Program-made: the position numbers and the translations under genes | Shown: positions 28,597 to 36,477 of the stretch, piece by piece | Position numbering within the stretch: position 1 is the first letter of the stretch | Layout: each line of letters starts with the position of its first letter | Assembly: GCA_958296045.1 (NCBI GenBank) | Contig: CATQHT010000003.1 | Location: forward strand, 1,499,246-1,563,245 | Direction of reading: 5' to 3' | DNA: 64,000 bases | DNA from: Rhodothermales bacterium | GTDB lineage: Bacteria; Bacteroidota; Rhodothermia; Rhodothermales; Bin80 | Notes under the pieces: generated by a model | The model's input: the letters and a program-made list of their open reading frames with translations, nothing else | What the model was told of the DNA's origin: nothing | The model's database searches: none

Positions 28597-29473
28597 GGGA
28601 TCCTTCCTGTTGCTATTTCTATTCGCATCTGCGCCAGCGGCGAGTCCGAAGGTGCTGCTCATTTCTGGCCAGAACAACCATGACTGGGAGCGAACGACGC
28701 CCATGCTTCAGTCCATCCTGGAGTCCACCGGCCGTTTTGAGGTCACCGTGTCACTTACGCCTGCCCGGGGTTCTGATGTGGCTGCATGGGATGCCTGGCG
28801 CCCTGACTTCAGCGCGTATAACGTAGTACTGTTGGACTATAATGGCGAGATGTGGCCTGAGATCGTCAGAGATGACTTTGAGGCATTTGTAGCTGGTGGT
28901 GGGGCCGTGCTGGTGCAACACGCGTCCAACAACCCGTTTGCTGGGTGGGAAGCGTACGAACGGATGGTGGGTCTTCTCTGGCGCCGAGCGGACGCCGGTT
29001 ACAGCGCCTACATGGACAGCGCGGGAACGCTGGTGCGGGTGGCACCCGGCGAAGGACATGGGGCTGGGCACGGGAGCTTGCACGACTGGCAGATCATGAC
29101 GCAGGACGCGGAGCACCCCGTCATGAAGGGGCTGCCGAGTATTTGGGCACATCCATTTGACGAGTTATACCACAGCCAGCGCGGTCCAGCGGAAGAGATG
29201 CATGTTTTGGCCACAGCCTGGTCGAATCCGGAGCATGGAGGCACGGGTAAGCACGAACTTGTGGTCTGGTGGATACCCTTTGGCGAAGGCAAGGTCCTCA
29301 CGCTATTGCCAGGTCACCTGTGGGCTGGTCAGGAGGATGACCGGGCGTGGAGATGCGCCGGGTTCCAGACGCTTGTGCAACGCGGCGTGGAGTGGCTGGC
29401 CACGGGCAACGTAGCCATGTCAGTGCCGGAAGATTTTCCAGCGGCTAACACTTTCAGCATTCGCGACTGGTAA
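28580..29473 (+). CDS. Exported ThuA-domain protein
   Basis: A 297-residue ThuA-like protein (class I glutamine-amidotransferase-like fold, named after trehalose utilisation). A signal peptide follows the start (MGSFLLLFLFASAPAASP). Typical segments are VLLISGQNNHDWERTTPMLQ, VVLLDYNGEMWPEIVRDDFE, GGGAVLVQHASNNPF and the late LPGHLWAGQEDDRAWRCAGF. Two starts are possible, ATG 28580 and ATG 28595; the latter places the signal peptide at the very N-terminus and exactly overlaps the divergent FAD oxidase start. ThuA proteins occur in sugar-oxidation gene sets of Planctomycetes and Bacteroidota; the reaction is not known. Confidence 0.83.
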   Translation: MLATTMGSFLLLFLFASAPAASPKVLLISGQNNHDWERTTPMLQSILESTGRFEVTVSLTPARGSDVAAWDAWRPDFSAYNVVLLDYNGEMWPEIVRDDFEAFVAGGGAVLVQHASNNPFAGWEAYERMVGLLWRRADAGYSAYMDSAGTLVRVAPGEGHGAGHGSLHDWQIMTQDAEHPVMKGLPSIWAHPFDELYHSQRGPAEEMHVLATAWSNPEHGGTGKHELVVWWIPFGEGKVLTLLPGHLWAGQEDDRAWRCAGFQTLVQRGVEWLATGNVAMSVPEDFPAANTFSIRDW

Positions 29474-29678
29474 TCGTATTGAAGGTTGGGTACAGGCTCG
29501 ACGGCGCGGGCTGGGCGCTCCGGCCGAAGAATGCGTACGCGATGGCTTAATGTTTGGCCTGATGTGGTGGTAGCCAGTAGTTCGTGTAGCAATGGCTGCG
29601 GCGGGAGGGGCTCAATCGTCTCGGTGGCGGCGGCTACTGACATCGTAGCTGCCATGTACTTCTCGCGCTCCCACAGGG

Positions 29679-29940
29679 CTAAGTGATCGACTGCAACTTG
29701 ATGAGCGTCATCTTCTACGTTTGCATCAGCTTTCCTGCCGTCTCCATGCGAATAGAAGTAGATGCCGCTGGCATTGGCGCTGGCGTCCTATTCCAGCTCA
29801 TGCGAACCTGCCAGGTAGGATTTAGCGGTAAGCACGGTCACTTATCGGCCAAGCGGGTCAAGTACCGTCGGTCGGACTCGGGACTCCTCTGGCACGCAAA
29901 AAATCTTGATGTGGCGAGGCTTAACAGGTTGGGGTAGTTC
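29679..29940 (-). pseudogene. Remnant of a T9SS C-terminal sorting domain
   Basis: Reading the minus strand from about 29940 in shifting frames gives a recognisable sorting domain: NYPN near 29930, then VPEESRVRPTVLDPLGR, a stop, VTVLTAKSYLAGSHELE, a stop (TAG where Trp is expected), DASANASGIYFY, a frameshift, RMETAGKLMQT, a stop, and KMTLIKLQSIT ending at TAG 29679-29681. The order and spacing match type A domains, so this is the dead 3' end of a secreted-protein gene. The rest of the gene is not recognisable upstream (29941-30230). The plus-strand frames here are shadows. Confidence 0.75.
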
Positions 29941-30230
29941 TGCTCTAGGGCGAAGGCCCTGGGAAGCTATTTAAGGCCCCATCAACAGATACATCCCTTT
30001 CCGCCCACGGAACCGTTCACACTCCACGCCCGTGCATACCGGCAATAGCTTCATCATCGCAAGTCTTCATGCGCTAAGTGGAGACCGTCAGCCATCCACT
30101 ATCAGCGTATCCGTCCGAAAGTCTGCATCTTAAGCAGGCAGAATCATTGCTCGACCTTGTGGGAGGTACTATTGACCAATCCGTGAGAGGTCGGGGCATA
30201 GCAACGAGAGTCAGGGGCGCATCAGCGGTG

Positions 30231-30485
30231 ATGTTTCCGTGGACCGCGCGTTATTTGCATGGTAGGCAGTGTCTGGAGGCATTTTGCCAGGAGCATGGCA
30301 TAGCGCGTAGTCAGCTGATGTACTGGCGCCGCAAGTACATGGAGGTTCCTTTCCCTGTTCGGCGGGACGGGGGAGCGTCGATAGCGTTACAGTTTCCAGG
30401 CGGTGCCGGTTTGCGTGTATTTTCGCCGGTGCCGTCGTTGTTTCTGTCGGCGCTGATTCATGGTGAGGATGGCCGCTCATGTTAG
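30231..30485 (+). pseudogene. tnpA: IS66 accessory protein TnpA
   Basis: Eighty-four residues from ATG 30231 in a frame open from 30078. The helix-turn-helix-like part CLEAFCQEHGIARSQLMYWR is followed by a short linker and FPGGAGLRVFSPVP, the same order as in the TnpA at 42123 (PIAAFCAEHGISPGVSYCWR and YPGGMQIRFLAPV). The reading frame is intact but the element cannot move without TnpB and TnpC. Confidence 0.7.
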
Positions 30486-30733
30486 CGCTGGGGCGCAAGG
30501 ACTATCTGCATGCCGGGCCATACAAAGCAGCCCAGCGCGCTGCCATCATCTACTCGCTGCTGGGTACCTGGAAATTGCACGGCATTGATGCGCGAGCCTG
30601 GCCAGAAGATGTGCTAGAGCGCATGTCAACGTACACCACAGCCACCGGCGATTTGCTGCCACATCGGTGGACCAAGCGTGAAAGCGCCGCCACCTTACAG
30701 ACACAGCTCCCACCCGTGTGCGCCAGCGCATAA
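30479..30733 (+). pseudogene. IS66 transposase TnpC, C-terminal fragment
   Basis: Eighty-four residues. The segment GRKDYLHAGPYKAAQRAAII, then YSLLGTWKLHGIDARAWPEDV and LLPHRWTK, is the conserved C-terminal domain of IS66 transposases. It begins at an ATG overlapping tnpA, where tnpB should begin, so a deletion has joined the start of tnpB to the end of tnpC. No catalytic residues remain. Confidence 0.7.
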
Positions 30734-31088
30734 GCCTCTCTGCGCCGCTCTTGGGCGCAAGACCTGCACAGCAGTGCACAACCAAGCGCCCTGCGCGCAC
30801 CCACCGCTATCTCCGCTGGAGTACCCATCAAGTCGCTTCGGCAGCTAGCGTAGCACCGTCACGCAAGCAAGGTAAGCCGCCAAGCGGCTGCGACCAGCAT
30901 CCCCACGACCTTGCAGTACGCAGCCTGAAGCAAGTAAATGGCGCGAAACCACCTCCGCACGGCACTATTCAGCTGAAATAAACAGATGTTCAGACTGATA
31001 CGGAACGGCTACCATCTGGCGCGGTACCAATTTGGATGGGTTCGAACCCGCCACGGGAAAGCATTCACAGAAAATCCCGCGACCAGCC
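30734..31088. other. Intergenic region, no gene recognised
   Basis: Sequence between the IS66 remnant and the thioredoxin-like gene. It must hold the right end of the IS remnant and the promoter of the following gene. A tRNA-like T-loop at about 31037 was examined and rejected. Confidence 0.4.
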
Positions 31089-32774
31089 ATGAAGGAGTTC
31101 ACTCGCACGCTCGTTCCCGCCCTGCTTCTGATATTGCCTGTGTCGGCTTGGGCCCAGATCACGGTCACAGGATCACTGCTGGGTTTCGAAGGGGAAACCA
31201 TGCAACAGGCTCATATCGCTGTTACGGGTGGACCACAGGATGCGAATGTCCTGGTCCAGGCAGAAGACGACGGTCAGTTCTCTTTTACGCTTCCGGTTTC
31301 AGGGGGGTATGCTTTGTACGCTATGGGCGTACACCACGAGATACTGCCGCTTCCACTGATAATACAAGAGAGCGTGCCCGTACAGTTAGACCTGCAGCTC
31401 GCTCCGAAACGGATTAGTCAGGTTCTGGACACCGTTTGGGTTGTAGCAGCCGAATCCTCGGGAGGAAGCAAGTCTCTAATGAGATTGACGTCAGATGGAA
31501 TATATGGAGCATACTTGGAGTCTCCGTCCGATTCTTTCGCGTATCAGATTCATGGAGTAACGCGTGGCGAGGAAACCGTCGTGCTCGCGGGGAGCCGGGC
31601 CGACGCTGTATTGCTCGACCCGAATGGGCGATACACCGACACGCAGAGCGACTATTTCAGCTTGGAAAAGGTAAAGGACCAGCATGTGCTGATAGTATTC
31701 AATTCGGCTTCGTTGTCAGGACACTCGGCCGATCCAGTTCTACGATCTACGCCGCCGGAAATTGCGGATGTCTTTGCTGCGCACATGGACATGGCGGAGC
31801 ATGCGAAGCTTGTTGATGACGCGTTTTGGGCATTTCAGAGCACGGAAAGAGCACGTGAAGACCTTGACGACTATCGGGCAAGGAAATTGCAGCAGGCCGA
31901 GATGGCCAAAAGAAAGATAGCCGCGGAAAATAGTGGTTTGGGGCACCAGTGGCGCTTGATGCGCTATTTCGATGCATCGATGGCCTCGGGCTCGGACTCG
32001 CTGCTATCCCGCAGGGTGCTGAATGAGGTCCCGCCGGCTTCTCCGTTCTGGTCCTACGCGGCTCGACACCGCATCGGTGCGTCCAGTCTCATCAGGAACT
32101 TAGCTGGCTATGCGAATGCAACCAGTCAAGTGAATGAATACCTTCGGCAAGCTATTGATAACCATGCTGACCCTAGAGTCCGTGCTCAATTCTTGATGGC
32201 TGCTGTTATCCTTGCCGATGGAGGAGGAGATGACAAGCGCAAATGGAATTACTACGAGGAGCTTCGGGAAGGCTATGGAGACTCATGGCAGGCAGAACGC
32301 GTGCGCCGGAAATTCAGTCCAGATCGGGCGCTCTCTGTGGGGAATCCCGTTCCTGATTTTGCTTTTGTCGACCTTAAGGATGTAACTGTCACGCATTCGA
32401 ATCAGACGCTTGCAGGGAAAGTCTTGCTACTGGATTTTTGGGGCACCTGGTGCCCTCCCTGCATCGAAAAGCTTCCAGAAATGCACGAGGCTTATGAGAA
32501 GTACAAAGGTGCTGGGTTCGAGATTTTGAGTGTAGCTGTGATGGACGAGCGTGCCACGCTCGATGCATTCAGGAAGGAGCAATACCCTATGCCGTGGCTT
32601 AACACGCTTCTGGAGGACGCAGAATATGAGAGCGTGGCCGCTAAGTTTGAAATAACCAGCTATCCCCGCCCGATTCTGGTGGACAGGAACGGTATCATCG
32701 TGGGCATTGATGACGAATTGCGAGACAGCAAGCTGATGGATGTCCTAGCGGCCACTCTTGGCCCAAGAGAGTGA
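31089..32774 (+). CDS. Exported TlpA/thioredoxin-fold protein
   Basis: A 561-residue envelope protein; ATG 31089 is used because a signal peptide (FTRTLVPALLLILPVSAWAQ) follows at once. The N-terminal third is a carboxypeptidase-regulatory-like beta sandwich (ITVTGSLLGFEGETMQQAHI), the middle is helical (EHAKLVDDAFWAFQSTERAR onward) and residues about 415-561 form a TlpA-type thioredoxin domain with the redox site WGTWCPPC and the cis-proline region ITSYPRPILVD. Such proteins are common in Bacteroidota and reduce or isomerise disulfides in the periplasm. No partner gene is next to it. Confidence 0.85.
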   Translation: MKEFTRTLVPALLLILPVSAWAQITVTGSLLGFEGETMQQAHIAVTGGPQDANVLVQAEDDGQFSFTLPVSGGYALYAMGVHHEILPLPLIIQESVPVQLDLQLAPKRISQVLDTVWVVAAESSGGSKSLMRLTSDGIYGAYLESPSDSFAYQIHGVTRGEETVVLAGSRADAVLLDPNGRYTDTQSDYFSLEKVKDQHVLIVFNSASLSGHSADPVLRSTPPEIADVFAAHMDMAEHAKLVDDAFWAFQSTERAREDLDDYRARKLQQAEMAKRKIAAENSGLGHQWRLMRYFDASMASGSDSLLSRRVLNEVPPASPFWSYAARHRIGASSLIRNLAGYANATSQVNEYLRQAIDNHADPRVRAQFLMAAVILADGGGDDKRKWNYYEELREGYGDSWQAERVRRKFSPDRALSVGNPVPDFAFVDLKDVTVTHSNQTLAGKVLLLDFWGTWCPPCIEKLPEMHEAYEKYKGAGFEILSVAVMDERATLDAFRKEQYPMPWLNTLLEDAEYESVAAKFEITSYPRPILVDRNGIIVGIDDELRDSKLMDVLAATLGPRE

Positions 32775-33124
32775 AGAGGCTACTAGGGAATGGGCCCACA
32801 ACAGTGTTCGCCAAGGGTTCCAATTGGAGAAAACATGCGCAGAACTTCGTGTACTTTTGCGCCAATCTCAGGATCGGGAGCTTTGCTTAACAATTGTATA
32901 AATCGCCCGTAGCTGTCTCAGCAGATCTGTTCCGCTCTTCTACCATGCCCATCCCGCGCGTTTTCATCTTGTACTCTTGCATATTCCGACAAACTCGCGC
33001 GCCCAATCCAATCCAAGCTGGACACCCAATCCGCCGCAGAGTGGACGCCTGCGCTGGAGTGTTCCATGCCGCGTTATGGTGGTAACGTAGGCTGCCATGA
33101 CCTGTGGCCGCTGGGAGTTGATGG
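32775..33124. other. Intergenic region, possible relic on the minus strand
   Basis: No intact gene. On the minus strand about 32804-32935 reads DSYGRFIQLLSKAPDPEIGA then HEVLRMFSPIGTLGEHCCG without a stop, which looks protein-like but is unassigned. Confidence 0.3.
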
Positions 33125-33680
33125 CTAGAATGAAGGTGAGTCTTCCGGGTTTTCCGCCACGTTCATGTTAGCCATTTGTCTTCGCATCGAGTCGCCGGTC
33201 AGCTGGATGCGGTGCGCGTTATAGACCAGGCGATCCAGGATAGCATCGGCGAGTGTAAGGTTTTCCATGGCCTGATGCCAGCGTTCCACCGGGAGCTGGC
33301 TGGTAGCAACGGTGGAGCTGACTTGGTGTCGGTTATCCAAGATTTCCAGCAGATCATCTTGCTATGCGCTGGTGTAATTTTTCAGCCCTCAATCATCAAG
33401 AACCAGCACGGCAAGCAGCGACAATGTACGCAGCAGTTTCAAGAACCGGCCCTCTTCTCGTGCCAGGGCGATGTCTTCGAGCACTCGTTGCCACCGGAAC
33501 TAGCGCACTTTATGCCTTTCAGGCAGGTGCAGTGGGCCAGTGCACAGGCAATATAACGCTTGCCCACGCCGACGGGGTCGGTGATGACCACATTCTGGTT
33601 TTAGGGTACCCCGTCGCATCCGGCCAGATTCTGTCAGCCCACCTTATTCTTAAGCAGGAGGTCGTGAGCGGCCGTTGGGG
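33125..33680 (-). pseudogene. istB: Degenerate IS21 helper ATPase gene istB
   Basis: The last part (33125-33340) is open and matches the end of the intact IstB at 44860: VATSQLPVERWHQAMENLTL and ADAILDRLVYNAHRI. Further upstream the Walker A region survives as VVITDPVGVGKRYIACALAH in another frame (about 33530-33590), and LAGCDGVP, a stop, NQNVV precede it. Frameshifts and stops separate the blocks, so the gene is dead. Its divergence from the other copy shows it came from a different IS21-type insertion, whose istA is not visible. Confidence 0.75.
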
Positions 33681-34866
33681 GACTCCCTACCCTTTAAGCA
33701 AGGCCACAGAAGGTAAACGTAGGGCTCAGAAAGACATCGATTCAACCGTAACCAGGGTCTTGATTTCGGCACACGGACTGGATGATCACCGCCTAGAGAA
33801 AACGGTCAAAGCCATATGGTGACGGTCGAATTGGGACGCGTAGCAACGGACCGGGTACAGAAGTGAACCGCATAGGCTTGGCTGCGACAGGTAACGCGGT
33901 ATATCTTGGCTGTCCTCAATGATCGGGTACGACACTGAGTCGCATGGGCTTCGGGTGGAAGCTTCTCCGTCGCGAGCGCACGTACGTACGTCACGCCCGG
34001 CCGTGCTATTCACATTCAGCAAGACTCGTAGAGCTTCCCGTAATGAGAGGCGGAAGACCGTCGGCGGTTTGAGCGGATTCGCGTTTGTTGTCCGCCACCA
34101 TGGCCACGGCACTGCTGTCTATCCCACCCAGACGCTCGGTAGCATTGACATTGTCCCTGACTCGGACTACAATCGTAAGCATCGCAGTGTTAAAGAACTA
34201 GGCATTGCGGTCAGTGATCTTCACCAGCACCACGCGGGGGGTTCGTTGGACGAAGAGCGATTCGGCCCCGTACAAAGGCGGCGTTCCGTAAAGGGCCGCC
34301 ATAGCAACAAACAGACACGGATACCGGCTGGCAGTGCTCAGCAATGTGGAGGTGTACCGAGGATAGCGCGGGAGGAAATGGTAGGAACGGTTTTCACCCG
34401 TAATTCTGAGAGAGTCCAGAGGCTCAAGCCATCGCACTACCCGACAAGCCATCCAGGAAACCCTAATGGACCAGGCGCTGGCACGGCAGCTACAGTCAGC
34501 GGGCTGACCGGCCGTAGCAGCGTTCAGCATACGATCGTCCTGTGCATCTGGTGCGAGAGGTTATATCGGGTGGCGCGCACCTCGCTACATGGTTCGGACG
34601 ACTGCGTCTGGCGGTCGCGGCGTAGAAAACGAACGTGTCTGGACGGAGCACACAGTGCCGCAGGGTCGCCCCATTCCTACTTCACCACGTGGACTGGGCC
34701 CAGGTCCCAGCCGCCATTGGGTCCGAGAAAACTCATGGAGCGCTCAGGTGCGGAGCAATCATGGGGCGAGGAGGCGGTGACAGTCGCCAATCACGCACCT
34801 AGCAAGGCGAGGCATTTTATCTGGCCAATGCCGATCTTTACAGCTACCTCCACAGCCTGCTGAACA
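33681..34866. other. 1.2-kb region without a secure gene
   Basis: An open frame of 314 codons runs at 33919-34863 on the plus strand, but it is rich in Arg, His and Ser with no domain, and short frames on the other strand are equally poor. The minus-strand peptide VRVRDNVNATERLGGIDSSA (near 34110-34170) looks protein-like and may be part of a dead transposase. Nothing can be named. Confidence 0.35.
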
Positions 34867-36279
34867 ATGCGCTTCCCATCAATATTATTGGCACTTCTCT
34901 GTGTCACCGCGTGTCAACCGACCGAGCGATCCGCAGAGCCGCTCAATGTCGTAGTGCTGTATACGGACGACCAGCGCCACAATACGATCGCGGCACTAGG
35001 CAACGACGTAATTGTCACGCCCAACATGGACCGCCTCGTTCGCGAAGGTATCGCCTTTACGCACGCTCACACAATGGGCGGAATGCATGGAGCGCTTTGC
35101 GTACCCAGCCGCGCAATGCTCATGACCGGACGGCCGCTCTTCAGCCTCTTGGGAAGTGGCAACTCCATCCCACCGGATCATACCATGATGCCAGAGCTGT
35201 TCAGAGAGGCGGGCTATGCTACCTTTGCTACAGGCAAGTGGCACAACGATCGCGCATCGTTTGCGCGCGCATTTGGAGGAGCGGGCCATGTGTTTTTCGG
35301 GGGCATGCACGGGCCCGGCGAAGGCGGACATGAAGCACCGCTGCTGAATGCCTTCGATTCAACCGGCACGTACGCGCAAGAGGATCGACGCCAGGTTCCT
35401 GGCTTTTCTAGCACACTGTATGCTGACGCGGCCATCGACTTTTTGCATAGGCCGCATAACGACCCCTTCTTCTTGTACGTGTCATTCACTTCGCCGCACG
35501 ACCCGCGTACGCCCCCAACGCCTTTCGATCAGTGGTATGATGCCGGCTCCATGACGCTTCCACCGAATTACACGCCGGAGCATCCCTTCGATAATGGGGA
35601 GCTGCGTGTTCGCGACGAAATGCTGCGAGATCATCCGCGCACCGAGCAGATTGCCAGAGAAGAGCTGGCGACCTACTATGGCATGATCAGCGAGGTGGAT
35701 GCGCAGATTGGCCGTATTCTGGATGCACTCGACGCGTTGGATCTGCGGCGCCGGACGCTCGTGGTCTTCGCTGGTGACAACGGCCTAGCGGTGGGCAGCC
35801 ATGGACTACTCGGCAAACAGAATCTGTATGAGCACAGCATGCGCGTTCCGTTAGCGTTTGCTGGACCAGGCGTCCCGCACAATGAGCTGCGTGACGGTCT
35901 AGTATATATCCATGACATCTTTCCGACTGTGGCCGCCCTTGCAGGTCTGGAGGCACCGCCAACGGTGGAAGGTCACAGCCTGATCCCCTTCATAGAGAAC
36001 GCTGCCGCGCCCGCCCGTGACGCGGTCTTTTATGCCTACCGGGATCTTCAAAGAGGTGTTCGGACAAACGACAACTGGAAGCTTATTCAGTACCAGGTGG
36101 AGGGCAAGAGAACCGACCAGCTGTTTGACCTCAGCAGCGATCCGTACGAGATTCGCAACTTGGCGGACGACCCGTCATATGCCGACCGGCTCGAAGCCAT
36201 GGAGGCAAAATTAAAGCAGATCAGCCTCGACTTTGATGATCCGCTGAACCTGACGCTAAGCGACTGGGGCAAGAACTGA
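34867..36279 (+). CDS. Arylsulfatase-family lipoprotein
   Basis: A 470-residue type I sulfatase. The signal sequence ends in a lipobox (LLCVTAC, Cys16), so it should be lipid-anchored. Calcium ligands Asp34-Asp35 are in LYTDDQRH. The formylglycine precursor is Cys78 in CVPSRAMLMTGR, the Cys-type motif that needs an anaerobic- or FGE-type maturase not found in this window. FATGKWHND, TSPHDPRTPP and FAGDNGLAVGSHGLLGKQNL are the other active-site regions. Sequence near YAYRDLQRGVRTNDNWKLI is the usual C-terminal subdomain. Substrate is unknown; a sulfated polysaccharide fits with the second sulfatase at the right edge and the uronate genes. Confidence 0.93.
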   Translation: MRFPSILLALLCVTACQPTERSAEPLNVVVLYTDDQRHNTIAALGNDVIVTPNMDRLVREGIAFTHAHTMGGMHGALCVPSRAMLMTGRPLFSLLGSGNSIPPDHTMMPELFREAGYATFATGKWHNDRASFARAFGGAGHVFFGGMHGPGEGGHEAPLLNAFDSTGTYAQEDRRQVPGFSSTLYADAAIDFLHRPHNDPFFLYVSFTSPHDPRTPPTPFDQWYDAGSMTLPPNYTPEHPFDNGELRVRDEMLRDHPRTEQIAREELATYYGMISEVDAQIGRILDALDALDLRRRTLVVFAGDNGLAVGSHGLLGKQNLYEHSMRVPLAFAGPGVPHNELRDGLVYIHDIFPTVAALAGLEAPPTVEGHSLIPFIENAAAPARDAVFYAYRDLQRGVRTNDNWKLIQYQVEGKRTDQLFDLSSDPYEIRNLADDPSYADRLEAMEAKLKQISLDFDDPLNLTLSDWGKN

Positions 36280-36477
36280 ATCGCAACGGGATCATGAAGC
36301 TGCTTGCTCGGATTTGAATCCCGTCGCCATCAGTGGATGCCAAGCGGCAAGGCGGCCCGAGTCTACATAAGCTAGGCTGCCATTGGGACCGCCTGCCAAG
36401 TAAGGTGGCTGGGTGGCCTGGGGCCGCTCCGCCAAGTGCAAAGCATGGAGCAACGGGGCACATCCTGTCCAGATCAA

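Larger units (their letters stand above)
30231..30733 (+). mobile_element. IS66-family remnant with internal deletion
   Basis: An IS66-type tnpA is followed immediately by the 3' end of tnpC. The tnpB gene and most of tnpC, about 1.5 kb or more in a complete element, are missing. No terminal repeats were found by eye. A second IS66 remnant is at 42012. Confidence 0.7.

Noticed and set aside
31030..31060. tRNA-like T-loop (GGTTCGAACC)
   Set aside because: The flanking bases do not form the five-pair T stem, and no anticodon arm or acceptor stem fits.
33919..34863. 314-codon open frame on the plus strand
   Set aside because: Composition is rich in Arg/Ser/His with no recognisable motif or conserved pattern; it lies in decayed DNA.
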